Assembly (NCBI GenBank): GCA_045536915.1
Contig: JAZSOL010000140.1
Location: 1 to 21,616 of the forward strand
DNA: 21,616 nucleotides
Direction: 5' to 3'
Source: RGIG1828 sp045536915
GTDB taxonomy: Bacteria > Bacillota > Clostridia > UMGS1810
Part shown: positions 1 to 8,217 of the stretch, in pieces
How positions within the stretch are numbered: the first letter of the stretch is position 1
Layout of the letters: each line of letters starts with the position of its first letter
Translations under genes and position numbers: made by a program
Notes under the pieces: generated by a model
Database searches by the model: none
What the model saw: the letters and a program-made list of their open reading frames with translations, nothing else
Told to the model about the DNA's origin: nothing

Positions 1-386
1 TATACTTCATCTGTTGAAACCTGATGATATCGTTCCACAGAGAATTTAAGGCTTGCATCCATCAGAACCTGAGTTCCGAGAATATTTGTTTTCAAAAAGA
101 CCTCCGGATTTTCAATGCTCCTGTCAACATGGCTTTCTGCCGCAAAGTTCACAACCTTGTCAAACCTTTCTTTTTCAAAAAGTTCAAACACAAATTCTCT
201 GTCGGTTATATCACCCTTAACAAAAGCAAATTGAGGATTTTTCATTGCTTCATCGAGCGTTTCAAGATTCCCCGCATATGTGAGCGCGTCAAGACACACT
301 ATTTCATAGTCGGGATGATTTTTAAGCATATAGTAAACAAAATTACTTCCAATAAATCCGGCACCACCGGTAACAAGAATTTTCAT
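1..386 (-). CDS. rfbB: dTDP-glucose 4,6-dehydratase, N-terminal part (cut by window edge)
   Basis: Converts dTDP-glucose to dTDP-4-keto-6-deoxyglucose in the cytoplasm, the branch point for dTDP-deoxysugars. About 128 codons are visible and the rest lies beyond the left edge. The N-terminus is a Rossmann fold with the NAD-binding GGAGFIG loop at residues 7-13. An acidic residue follows the second strand (CLDALTYAGN, 31-40). The family signature AESHVDRSI is at 83-91, and HQVSTDEV, which opens the catalytic Thr-Asp-Glu region, begins at 121. The ATG at 384-386 follows the rfbA stop by 12 bases, so this is the most distal visible gene of the operon. It supplies the 4-keto sugar for the DegT aminotransferase upstream. 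The identity is clear from the signatures. The final sugar cannot be read from this fragment because rfbC and rfbD are not in view. Confidence 0.95.
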   Translation of the reverse strand, partial: MKILVTGGAGFIGSNFVYYMLKNHPDYEIVCLDALTYAGNLETLDEAMKNPQFAFVKGDITDREFVFELFEKERFDKVVNFAAESHVDRSIENPEVFLKTNILGTQVLMDASLKFSVERYHQVSTDEV

Positions 387-398
387 AGTAATACCTCT

Positions 399-1268
399 TT
401 ATTCAGAATCAGCAAGCGATAAAATATATTTACCGTAATCTGTCATTTTAAGTTCTTCTCCTATTTTGCGAATCTGATTTGTGTCTATCAAGCCACGCCG
501 CCACGCAATTTCCTCGATACACGCTATGTATAAACCCTGCATACACTGAATCGTTTCAACAAATTCGCTGGCTTTAAGCATACCCGACGGAGAACCCGTG
601 TCGAGCCATGCCATTCCGCGGTTAAAAAGCTTAACCTTAAGCTTTCCGCGTTTTAAATATTCGTTATTTACCGCAGTTATTTCAAGCTCTCCGCGTGCCG
701 AAGGCGTCACATTTTTTGCAATTTCAATAACTGAGTTGTCGTAGAAGTAAAGCCCTGGCACAGCATATTTGGATTTTGGTTTTTCCGGCTTTTCTTCCAA
801 TGATACAACTTTCATTTCTTCATCGAATTCCACAACCCCAAAATCTTTTGGATTCGCAACGGGATATCCGAAAACAGTTGCACCTTCATTATTTTTAATT
901 GCGTCTTCTAAAGTTCTTGTGAGATTCTGCCCATAGAACACATTGTCTCCCAAAACAAGGCACACACTGTCATTTCCAATAAACTCCTCACCAAGAATAA
1001 ATGCCTCTGCAAGACCTTTTGGCTCAGGCTGAATTTTGTATTCAATATTAACTCCTATTCTGCCTCCGTCACCCAAAAGTTCCTCATAATGCCCAATATC
1101 TGCCGGAGTTGAAATAAGAAGAATATCTCTTATTCCGGCAAGAAGCAAAATTGAAAGCGGATAATATATAAGCGGCTTGTCGTATATCGGCAGAAGCTGC
1201 TTTGATACAACCTTCGTCATAGGATAAAGTCTTGTTCCTCTTCCGCCTGCCAAAATTATTCCTTTCAT
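399..1268 (-). CDS. rfbA: Glucose-1-phosphate thymidylyltransferase
   Basis: Joins glucose-1-phosphate and dTTP to give dTDP-glucose and pyrophosphate, the first step of dTDP-deoxysugar synthesis. The protein is 289 residues, the normal RfbA length. It opens with MKGIILAGG and carries the nucleotidyltransferase signature GGRGTRL at 8-14, then K23 and the PIYDKPLIYYPLS segment at 27-39. The metal-binding aspartate is D108 in LGDNVFYGQ. The reading frame stays open a few codons further upstream, but the GAGGTGG ribosome site lies inside that extension, so the ATG at 1266-1268 is the likelier start. It sits between the DegT aminotransferase and rfbB with gaps of 17 and 12 bases. Enzymes of this family are usually feedback-controlled by dTDP-rhamnose; nothing here shows that directly. 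Confidence 0.96.
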   Translation of the reverse strand: MKGIILAGGRGTRLYPMTKVVSKQLLPIYDKPLIYYPLSILLLAGIRDILLISTPADIGHYEELLGDGGRIGVNIEYKIQPEPKGLAEAFILGEEFIGNDSVCLVLGDNVFYGQNLTRTLEDAIKNNEGATVFGYPVANPKDFGVVEFDEEMKVVSLEEKPEKPKSKYAVPGLYFYDNSVIEIAKNVTPSARGELEITAVNNEYLKRGKLKVKLFNRGMAWLDTGSPSGMLKASEFVETIQCMQGLYIACIEEIAWRRGLIDTNQIRKIGEELKMTDYGKYILSLADSE

Positions 1269-1285
1269 AAGTCCACCTCTCAACC

Positions 1286-2383
1286 TTATTTTAAAATAAT
1301 ATCACAAATCAAATCAACATCATCATCTGTTAAATCTGCATACAAAGGTAGTGTCAGAATCTGTTCCGACACTTTCTTTGCAACAGGAGTTTTTGAAGAA
1401 TCAAACTCGTCTTTGTAGCAATCAAAATCGCTTATTAAAGGATAAAAATACTTCCTTGCAAATATATTATTATTGCTGAGCTTTTCGCTCACTTCATCCC
1501 GGGATTTCCCAAACACATTTTCATTAAAAACAACAGGGAAATATGCATAATTGCATTTAATATTCTCCTGAGGCTTCCATATTTTTAAGCCATCTATCCC
1601 GCCTAAACGTTGGGTATATCTTTCAACAGCTTTTTTTCTTTTTTCTATTTCTGCATCAACATATCTGAGGTTGCAAATCCCCATTGCCGCCTGAAATTCA
1701 TTCATTTTGGCATTACCGCCAACAGAGGCATAGCAATCTGCACTAAGGGTTCCAAAATTTTTTTCAAACTGCAATTTCTGAGTAAGGCTTTCATCTTTAT
1801 ATACAACGCATCCGCCCTCTATGGTATTAAATACCTTCGTTGCATGAAAGCTGAACATTGATGCATCGCCCCACTGTGCAATCCCTTTCCCGTCTTTTTC
1901 CACACCAAAAGCATGAGCCGCATCATATATTACTTTTAATCCATATTTTTTTGCAACTTTATCAATTCCCTCAACATCACACACGCTTCCATACACATGA
2001 ACAGGAATAATAGCAGATGTATTTTCCGTTATAAGCGCTTCAATTTCAGATGCATCAAGCGTATATGTGTCCGGTTCAACATCGCAAAACACAGGTGTTA
2101 ATCCTGCTCTTACAATTGCATGTGTTGTTGAAGCAAAAGTAAACGGGGTTGTGATAACCTCTCCCTTTAACCCCATTGCTTTTATCACAGCCTCAAGCGC
2201 AAGATGACCATTGGTAAAAAGTGATATATTTTCGCACTTCAGATAACCGCAAAGCTCTTTTTCAAGTTCATTATGCAAAGGCCCCATATTGGTAAGATGC
2301 CTTGATTCAAATATCGGTTTTATCGCCTCGCAATACTCTTCATATGATGGCATTGACGAGCGGGTTACGTTTATTCTTTTCAT
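1286..2383 (-). CDS. DegT/DnrJ/EryC1/StrS-family dTDP-sugar aminotransferase
   Basis: A PLP-dependent sugar aminotransferase of 365 residues, full length for the family. The Schiff-base lysine is K183 in the SFHATKVF segment (178-185). D154 of IYDAAHAFG should pair with the PLP nitrogen, and the FTNGHLAL segment (56-63) should form the phosphate cup. Next to rfbA and rfbB, the natural substrate is dTDP-4-keto-6-deoxyglucose. That would give a dTDP-4-amino-4,6-dideoxyhexose, as VioA or WecE-type enzymes do. A 3-amino product (FdtB type) would need a keto-isomerase (FdtA), which is not in the window. The ATG at 2381-2383 follows the small membrane protein by 18 bases. Family assignment is firm; the 4-amino regiochemistry is inferred from context. 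Confidence 0.9.
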   Translation of the reverse strand: MKRINVTRSSMPSYEEYCEAIKPIFESRHLTNMGPLHNELEKELCGYLKCENISLFTNGHLALEAVIKAMGLKGEVITTPFTFASTTHAIVRAGLTPVFCDVEPDTYTLDASEIEALITENTSAIIPVHVYGSVCDVEGIDKVAKKYGLKVIYDAAHAFGVEKDGKGIAQWGDASMFSFHATKVFNTIEGGCVVYKDESLTQKLQFEKNFGTLSADCYASVGGNAKMNEFQAAMGICNLRYVDAEIEKRKKAVERYTQRLGGIDGLKIWKPQENIKCNYAYFPVVFNENVFGKSRDEVSEKLSNNNIFARKYFYPLISDFDCYKDEFDSSKTPVAKKVSEQILTLPLYADLTDDDVDLICDIILK

Positions 2384-2401
2384 AATGTTTTCTCTCTTCG
2401 T

Positions 2402-2671
2402 TTATTTTTTTCCTGATGCTTTCAAAGCGGTTTCTCCGCAAAGATACATTTTAATTATCCCTATAAGCACAAGAATTGAAGTGGCATACACAATGTACGG
2501 ATAAAAAATCTTATACACAAAATGGCATATTTGCTCAGCCATATCACCACCGATTATAAGTGCCGCCGCATAAGCAACAAATGATATTCCGCCGGCAAAG
2601 AGACATATCATAATTCCGTAGCCGAAAATCACAGCCAAAATATCCGATATTTTTTTAAGAATAATCTTCAA
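2402..2671 (-). CDS. Small two-helix membrane protein, possible TRAP small-subunit equivalent
   Basis: An 89-residue hydrophobic protein with a basic N-terminus (MKIILKKISD). It has a long hydrophobic stretch at about 11-42, a short amphipathic segment (43-58), a second membrane helix at about 59-79 and a lysine-containing tail. I chose the TTG start at 2669-2671 because a strong AGGGAGGAA ribosome site lies 8 bases before it; the frame stays open further upstream but only within the preceding gene. It starts 13 bases after the DctM-like permease stop. TRAP transporters pair DctM with a small membrane subunit DctQ, usually near 160 residues with four helices. This protein could be a reduced DctQ, but I see no sequence motif that proves it. 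It could also be an unrelated accessory membrane protein. Confidence 0.7.
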   Translation of the reverse strand: MKIILKKISDILAVIFGYGIMICLFAGGISFVAYAAALIIGGDMAEQICHFVYKIFYPYIVYATSILVLIGIIKMYLCGETALKASGKK

Positions 2672-2675
2672 TTCA

Positions 2676-2686
2676 AATTCCTCCCT
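2676..2686 (-). promoter_or_regulatory. Ribosome binding site fixing a TTG start
   Basis: On the minus strand the bases just before the TTG at 2671 read AGGGAGGAATTTGAA. This is an almost perfect anti-16S match with 8 bases of spacing. It overlaps the stop codon of the DctM-like gene (2685-2687), so the two genes are probably translationally coupled. This site is the main reason for preferring the 89-residue form. Confidence 0.7.
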
Positions 2687-4043
2687 ATGCACCCAAAACC
2701 GGCAAAAGTCCAAGCAGTATTGCCGCCTGCACGAGATACTGCGCGGCAACCCACCATAAATTATTTTTAACGGTTTTTGAAAAATCTGATTCAGCAAGCG
2801 TCATTCCGGCATACATACCAAGTGCCAGAGGCGGCGTAATGCCACACATAACACCGCAAATCGACGGTAGCATTGCCGCTGAAATAAGCGGATTTATTCC
2901 AACAGTTTCAAACAAACTTATAAACACTGCACCAAACATCGCCACAAGCGACGACCCGGGAATAACCATTCCCATAAAACACGCCAGAAGTGTAATAATC
3001 AAAACAGTGCCAACCTTACCCATACTGAGTGATGATATCACAGTCTGTATTTCAGCAGAAACGTTTAGATCAGCAAACAAAGCTCCAATCATATAGCCAA
3101 ACATACACGTTGCAACTGTTGGAGAAATACTCTTTATACTTCCCGCAAACATTTTTGCTATTTTTGATGGTGTTACTTCACTTTTTTTCTTATGAACAAT
3201 AACTGCATAAAAAGCTCCAATCCCCGCTATAAAATAGAGAATTGAACTCGAGAAATACTTTGCCCCCTGCTCACCAAGACGTTCAGTGAAAAATGTTTCC
3301 TTATACATAAAATCAAGCAAAAACGGCAGAAGAATTATAACCGGAAGCAATAATCCCTGCCATCCCTGTTTTATGGTTTCAGAAAGACCGGGGATTTTGT
3401 CATCATCCATAGGCTTTACTTTATAATACTTGCAAAATGCATAAACCGTAATAAGTCTTTGCACTATAAACCATATTGCACATCCCCAGCACACAATCCA
3501 GAACTGCCCGGTTGTTATACCGGAATCAGGATAGAGTGCCATAAAAGCTCCAAGCGCTGCAACAATATTGGTTGACGGCGGAATTGCGTTTCCAAGATAA
3601 CTTGATGAACTTTCGATATTGGCAGCAAGCTCACGTGGAAATCCTGATTTAATCATCGCAGGAATGGTTATGGTGCCTGTTGCCATAACATTTCCCGGAC
3701 CGCTTCCTGAAAGAGCACCCATAAAACTGCTTGCAACAACCGACACATATCCTGCGCCACCGGTAACTTTACTGAGAAGCGCAAGTATTATCGCAACAGA
3801 ACTGTCTATAATCTTTGTTTTGGTAAGCAACACAGACATCGCAACAAACACAACCATTGAATATATAAGTGATGTTTCAAGTCCATTTTGTATGTATGAA
3901 CCAATTCGTGCCCACGAATTCGTAAGAGCAACAAGGCTGATGAAACTCACAAGCACTGCTTCATATATAGGTCTTTTAAAAAGCATAAACCAAATGCATA
4001 TAACAATAAGCATTACTGCCAGATACATTAATACTCCGGGCAT
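2685..4043 (-). CDS. TRAP-type transporter large permease (DctM-like)
   Basis: A polytopic membrane protein of 452 residues, the size of a TRAP large permease, which performs ion-coupled uptake of organic acids or related solutes. It shows the internal two-fold repeat expected for DctM. The first half has SGSGPGNVMATGTITIPAM (112-130) and NAIPPSTN (152-159); the second half has MVIPGSSLVAMFGA (359-372) and GITPPLALGMYAGM (401-414). These Gly/Ser/Pro-rich loops form the substrate and sodium site in the family. The ATG at 4041-4043 has AAGGAG upstream and starts two bases after the preceding ATP-grasp stop. No periplasmic-type binding protein (DctP or TAXI) is encoded nearby, and a TRAP permease is unusual inside a polysaccharide operon. 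Family placement is good; substrate and direction of transport are unknown. Confidence 0.8.
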   Translation of the reverse strand: MPGVLMYLAVMLIVICIWFMLFKRPIYEAVLVSFISLVALTNSWARIGSYIQNGLETSLIYSMVVFVAMSVLLTKTKIIDSSVAIILALLSKVTGGAGYVSVVASSFMGALSGSGPGNVMATGTITIPAMIKSGFPRELAANIESSSSYLGNAIPPSTNIVAALGAFMALYPDSGITTGQFWIVCWGCAIWFIVQRLITVYAFCKYYKVKPMDDDKIPGLSETIKQGWQGLLLPVIILLPFLLDFMYKETFFTERLGEQGAKYFSSSILYFIAGIGAFYAVIVHKKKSEVTPSKIAKMFAGSIKSISPTVATCMFGYMIGALFADLNVSAEIQTVISSLSMGKVGTVLIITLLACFMGMVIPGSSLVAMFGAVFISLFETVGINPLISAAMLPSICGVMCGITPPLALGMYAGMTLAESDFSKTVKNNLWWVAAQYLVQAAILLGLLPVLGA

Positions 4044-4045
4044 TT

Positions 4046-5287
4046 TTATTTCTCCTTACTCAAATTTATCACATTAAGAAGATCATGTCTCATCATATCT
4101 TCTCCTGTATTGCTGATTACTCTTATGTTTTCAACTATTTTATTATGTTTCCGGATAAGCTCATCATATGAATCTGCACACACCGTAAAACCTCCAACAC
4201 GGTCACCGCTGTTTTCTACTGAATCAAACTCTGCGCCTTTCCACGTAAATAAATAATAATCATATATTTCACCGGCATTTTTTAATTCTTCAAAACCATC
4301 AAGATGATCAAAAATTCCGGGTTTGCAATATATAAACTCATTCATCAGATATTCCGCTTCGGTTTTAACACCTTCAAAATGCGGTTTTTTCCCAAGAGTG
4401 AGATCAACAACCGCCTTTATAACATCAAATCCGCTTGCTTTTTTCACAAGGATATATTTAACTCCTCCACCGGTGCGTGCACTAAATTCCAGAATACTTA
4501 TCTTCTTTCCGTCAGTTATAAGCTGAATAAGCATAGGGGTGTTTTTAAGACCGAATGAGTCTGCAATTTTCTGAACGGTTTCCTCAATCTCAGCCCTAAC
4601 ACTTTCCGCTTCTTTTACCGGATATCCGCCTCTGAAAATCACAAACTTATCGTCATTAGCTATCTTTTCAGATTTTGAAACCGCAAGAATATTCACCTTG
4701 CCGTTTTCTACATAAGCATCAACACTTATCTCAACACCTTCTGCAAATTCTTCAACAACAGCTGTGTTGGTACGGCTATAGCCTATAGCATCATCAAATG
4801 CTTTCTTGCAATCTTTAAAATTATATACCTTCTTCACACCTTTTGAGCTATTGCAATCAACCGGCTTCACAATCAAAGGATATTCAAGATGAGAAATCAT
4901 GTTTTCTTCAAGGCTTCCTGATATGATATGTCTTGAAGTCGGAATACCGTTTTTCTCAAAAACGCTTTTCATATATGCCTTATTGGTTACATTAAGTGCT
5001 GTTTTGTAATCAATATAGCACGGCAATCCCAAATCTTCCGACACACGCGCAACGGTGTGAAGCGCCTGATCTGTGCAAACGGTAATAAGAAAATCAACCT
5101 TATCTTTTTTTGCCACATCGGTTATTGCTTCAACATCAAGAGTGGAAACCTGATAAAATTTATCGGCATATTTTCTTGCAACCGGATTTTCATACCAATC
5201 TGCAAGCAAAACTTCTATTCCTCTGCTCTTTAATTCTTCTATAAGAGCAATCTGTGCATACTGTCCGGCTAATACCAATGCTTTCAT
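4046..5287 (-). CDS. ATP-grasp ligase (carboxylate-amine ligase type)
   Basis: A 413-residue soluble protein of the ATP-grasp superfamily, which activates a carboxylate as an acyl-phosphate and joins it to an amine or similar nucleophile. The N-terminal Rossmann-like preATP domain starts at MKALVLAGQY. The ATP lysine is K141 in LIVKPVD, followed by the Ser/Gly-rich P-loop-like NSSKG at 146-150. The hinge acids are E179/E180 in VVEEF. The metal site ILEFSARTGGG (265-275) has Ser269 where many relatives have Asn (E-x-N). A C-terminal domain of about 110 residues follows. It lies 23 bases after a second ATP-grasp gene and directly before the TRAP permease. The likely role is attaching an amino acid or amine to a sugar acid or building a small peptide-like substituent; the substrate is not readable. 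Confidence 0.85.
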   Translation of the reverse strand: MKALVLAGQYAQIALIEELKSRGIEVLLADWYENPVARKYADKFYQVSTLDVEAITDVAKKDKVDFLITVCTDQALHTVARVSEDLGLPCYIDYKTALNVTNKAYMKSVFEKNGIPTSRHIISGSLEENMISHLEYPLIVKPVDCNSSKGVKKVYNFKDCKKAFDDAIGYSRTNTAVVEEFAEGVEISVDAYVENGKVNILAVSKSEKIANDDKFVIFRGGYPVKEAESVRAEIEETVQKIADSFGLKNTPMLIQLITDGKKISILEFSARTGGGVKYILVKKASGFDVIKAVVDLTLGKKPHFEGVKTEAEYLMNEFIYCKPGIFDHLDGFEELKNAGEIYDYYLFTWKGAEFDSVENSGDRVGGFTVCADSYDELIRKHNKIVENIRVISNTGEDMMRHDLLNVINLSKEK

Positions 5288-5310
5288 ATAACGTAATCTC
5301 CATTCATAAG

Positions 5311-6324
5311 TTATTCTTCAATTATCTCTAGTGTTATATTCTTATATGCTTTTACTCCCGATTTAGCAGTAAGCATTTCACCAACGTCAACGTCTTCTTT
5401 CTTAACCCATTTCACAATTGCAAGAGGTAAATCAACACCGGCTATATGGCTAAACGGATATCCTCCGCCAAAACGCGCATTCATTTCAAGAATGTATGGC
5501 GTATTATTAACAAGAAAAACATCACAGTCGAGATTTGCTGTGTGTCTGAGAATTCTGCCAAGACGCGCCGCCTCACTTAGAAGAATGCTATTGTTTTCAA
5601 TATGAGCGATATCCGTTTCACCGGCACGCATTGCAATTTTTCTTCTTACAACTGCCGAAACAAAATTGCCTTCAAGGTCATTTATAACATCCATACCATA
5701 TTCCTGACCCGTGAGCATTTCCTGCAACACAATTGAATGCTCCATGTCTTCCTTTGATTCATATTTGAGATATGAATTCATCATTGCCTTTTTGGCTTTG
5801 CGGTAGAGAACTATAAGTTCTTCTTCATTATCGGCAGTAAAAACGCCTATAGATCCCATGCCCCACCTTGGTTTTATAACTATAGGATAAGAAATCTCGC
5901 CTTTTTGTATATCATCCTGAAGCATGCTAATATCTATGTAGGTTTTAGGCGTATAGAAATTGTTTTCACTCAAAAACTTATATGTCAGCCATTTATCATT
6001 GCATATTCTTATCACATCATAGTCGGAAACAATAACCCTTATCCCATCTTTTTCAAACTCTTCTTTATTTTTAGATAAAATCGGCAAATCAACATCAAAA
6101 AGGGATATGATAATATCAATATTATTTTCTCTGCAATAGTCCTTAATAAAAGGTATGTATTCCTTATCAAAGCAAAGCGGAGTAATAACTGATTTATCGG
6201 CATATTCAAAAACATAGGTATACTGCGAATTTGAAACATGAACCTCTCCGTCACCGCCAAGTGCATTTTTAAGATATTCTATCATATAACCTCTTCTGCC
6301 CACAGAAGTTATCAATATATTCAT
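5311..6324 (-). CDS. ATP-grasp ligase (carbamoyl-phosphate-synthase-like type)
   Basis: A 337-residue ATP-grasp protein of the kind often found in surface-polysaccharide loci, opening with MNILITSVGRRGYMIEY. The preATP domain covers about 1-110. K151 of VIKPRWG is the expected ATP lysine, WGMGSIG (154-160) the flexible glycine loop, and QEMLTGQEYGMDV (201-213) the hinge segment. The metal site is complete: E280 and N282 in LEMNARFGGG. An in-frame GTG lies nine bases upstream (6331-6333), but it is part of the AAGGTG ribosome site, so I prefer the ATG at 6322-6324. Only five bases separate it from the GNAT stop, which suggests coupling. It is distinct in sequence from the next ATP-grasp protein, so it is unlikely to be a simple duplicate. 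Substrate unknown. Confidence 0.87.
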   Translation of the reverse strand: MNILITSVGRRGYMIEYLKNALGGDGEVHVSNSQYTYVFEYADKSVITPLCFDKEYIPFIKDYCRENNIDIIISLFDVDLPILSKNKEEFEKDGIRVIVSDYDVIRICNDKWLTYKFLSENNFYTPKTYIDISMLQDDIQKGEISYPIVIKPRWGMGSIGVFTADNEEELIVLYRKAKKAMMNSYLKYESKEDMEHSIVLQEMLTGQEYGMDVINDLEGNFVSAVVRRKIAMRAGETDIAHIENNSILLSEAARLGRILRHTANLDCDVFLVNNTPYILEMNARFGGGYPFSHIAGVDLPLAIVKWVKKEDVDVGEMLTAKSGVKAYKNITLEIIEE

Positions 6325-6329
6325 TGCTT

Positions 6330-6782
6330 TCACCTTAAATCAAAAGTCATTTTAATATCGCCGTATCTGTCTGACGGAATTTTAATAAATCCTATTTTTT
6401 CATAAAGCTTTACAGCGCCTTGATTTGTGTTGTGAGTATATAATACAACTGATTCCATATTCAGCTTTTTGGCTTCATCAAGAAAAACTCTGATGCATTT
6501 TTCAGCAAGACCCATTCCTCTGAAATCTTTAAGAGTTGCCACTACAGAAATATATGCCACTTTGCTTTCAACATCATTTGCATAACCGAAACATCCGGAT
6601 GCAATATCCGAGCCGTTTATGATTACCATAGCAAGTCCGTTTTTCAAAAGTTTGTGAGCCAGATTCCCAAGATCTGTTTTACGGCTTAGAGGTATGGGGA
6701 AGTCGCTGTCTGCTGTGCTGAGAAACTTTTTAAGCTCAAAAACACACGCAGAATTCAGCACACACACATCTGTTCTATCCAT
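6330..6782 (-). CDS. GNAT-family N-acetyltransferase
   Basis: A 150-residue single-domain GNAT protein that transfers an acyl group, usually acetyl from acetyl-CoA, to an amine. The CoA-pyrophosphate loop is at 85-93 (KDFRGMGLA, the R/Q-x-x-G-x-G/A motif), preceded by the beta-4 strand VAYISVVATL. The later HNTNQGAVKLYEKIGF (117-132) is the standard C-terminal alpha-4/beta-6 region. The ATG at 6780-6782 lies inside the flippase 3' end (8-base overlap) with GAGG upstream. Given the DegT aminotransferase and rfbA/rfbB in the same operon, one likely job is acetylating a dTDP-4-amino-6-deoxyhexose, as the GNAT enzyme WecD does. An alternative is acetylation of the amino acid handled by the neighbouring ATP-grasp enzymes. 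Confidence 0.88.
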   Translation of the reverse strand: MDRTDVCVLNSACVFELKKFLSTADSDFPIPLSRKTDLGNLAHKLLKNGLAMVIINGSDIASGCFGYANDVESKVAYISVVATLKDFRGMGLAEKCIRVFLDEAKKLNMESVVLYTHNTNQGAVKLYEKIGFIKIPSDRYGDIKMTFDLR

Positions 6783-8217
6783 TTCTTTTCCTCAGAATAT
6801 TTATCAAAATACTAAAAGCTTTAAATTTTAAAATATACGACAAAGCAAAATACACAGCCACACCGCACACAATCTGTAAAAGCAGCGACACTATTGCCGG
6901 CAGAGCAACAAATCCGACACACCATGTGCATATTGCCATAACCGCTGCAAGCAAAAATGATGGTAATGCATCTTTCAGAAATTCAGAATATTTGTAGCCC
7001 AAGAGCTTATTATTCTGAAAAGCATTCATCATATTTGAAATAACCGCCATCATAAGTAGCACCAATATAACCGCATATATACTAATAAATGAAGTCACAA
7101 CTAGCAGTATAATAGAAATGCCTCTTTTTATGAGCTCAAACTTCATAAAAATATCACTTCTCCCCATAGAATTGAAAACCTGCATATTTGAATTATTGAG
7201 CGAATTGAGTGAATATGTTATGCAGATAATCTGCATCATAGGTACGCACGGAAGCCATTTTTCTGTGATAAGAAGCGTCACCATATTTTCTGCAGTTGCC
7301 GCAAGACCGAAAAATAGCGGAAAAATCAAATAGGAATTCATTGTTATAAGATTACGCGCCGCACTTTTGAGTTTCACCTGGTCATCCTGAATTCTAGACA
7401 TAGCAGGAAACATAACCCCATCTACTACCTCGGTTATTGTTTTGACAATAATCTGCGGAAAGCTTCCGGCACGATTGTAGTAACCAAGAGTTACTTTTGA
7501 AAATCTTTTGCCCACAACGAGTGTGTACAAATCCTGATGCAAAGTACCAACAAGCCACCCCACCGTAAGCTTCCAGCTATAGCTGAAAAGTGTTTTGAGT
7601 CTCGAAAATGAAAATGTAACCATCGGCTTCCATCTGACCATAATCACAGCAGCCAGAGTTTGGAACAGACTGTTTGCCAAACCGGCATACACAAGACTCC
7701 AACATCCAAATCCAAGGTATGCCATAGAAATCCCTACCAAACCATATGCTACAGTTGCAGAGCCGTATATGGCAAAACTCTTATGAAATTCCATATTTTT
7801 TTTCATTACGGTTATCTGCATTGCTCCAAAAGAACCTATAACTACTGAAAGTGACATAACTCTAAGCATAGCAGAAAGCTCAGGATTATCATACATTCCA
7901 GCAATCAAAGGTGCATAGCCAAACAGTATTGCATAACAAATAAGGGCAATTGCAAACTGAGTATAAAAAACTGTGCTGCAATCGGTGTTATCACTTTCTT
8001 TTTTCTGGATTATGGAATTGCAAAGACCGTTATTGACAAAAGTGTTGGCAATCGAAATGAATACAGAAAGAATAGCAACAGTACCAAAATCCTCCGGCAT
8101 AAGTATTCTTGCCAAAACCATCGGAGTCACGGCATTTATAACTTGTAGAAATAATCTTTCAATGGATTTCCACTTCATGCCGTTTACAACTTTTTTTGAT
8201 AATTCTTTACTATCCAT
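6775..8217 (-). CDS. Polysaccharide flippase, Wzx/MVF type
   Basis: A 480-residue integral membrane protein with roughly 12-14 hydrophobic helices. It moves the undecaprenyl-linked repeat unit across the cytoplasmic membrane. The N-terminal region (VVNGMKWKSIERLFLQVINA, then LARILMPEDFGTVAI) is the typical start of the Polysacc_synt/WzxC-TuaB branch, as is GYYNRAGSFPQIIVK in the middle. The ATG at 8215-8217 has a TGAGGTT ribosome site and overlaps the upstream GT2 gene by 8 bases; its own 3' end overlaps the GNAT gene by 8 bases. This chain of overlaps argues for one transcript and coupled translation. Flippase identity is clear; the exact glycan is not. Confidence 0.93.
   Translation of the reverse strand: MDSKELSKKVVNGMKWKSIERLFLQVINAVTPMVLARILMPEDFGTVAILSVFISIANTFVNNGLCNSIIQKKESDNTDCSTVFYTQFAIALICYAILFGYAPLIAGMYDNPELSAMLRVMSLSVVIGSFGAMQITVMKKNMEFHKSFAIYGSATVAYGLVGISMAYLGFGCWSLVYAGLANSLFQTLAAVIMVRWKPMVTFSFSRLKTLFSYSWKLTVGWLVGTLHQDLYTLVVGKRFSKVTLGYYNRAGSFPQIIVKTITEVVDGVMFPAMSRIQDDQVKLKSAARNLITMNSYLIFPLFFGLAATAENMVTLLITEKWLPCVPMMQIICITYSLNSLNNSNMQVFNSMGRSDIFMKFELIKRGISIILLVVTSFISIYAVILVLLMMAVISNMMNAFQNNKLLGYKYSEFLKDALPSFLLAAVMAICTWCVGFVALPAIVSLLLQIVCGVAVYFALSYILKFKAFSILINILRKRNG

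Noticed and set aside
24..422. Plus-strand open frame over the rfbB fragment
   Set aside because: It is the reverse-strand shadow of rfbB, whose minus-strand translation has clear family signatures; the plus-strand protein shows no recognisable motif.
1286..2383. Assigning vioA, fdtB or wecE to the DegT aminotransferase
   Set aside because: Sequence reading cannot separate these specificities reliably, and the diagnostic partner genes are not all in the window.
3619..4077. Plus-strand open frame of about 150 codons over the DctM gene
   Set aside because: Shadow of a hydrophobic minus-strand gene with strong DctM motifs; no ribosome site or family features.
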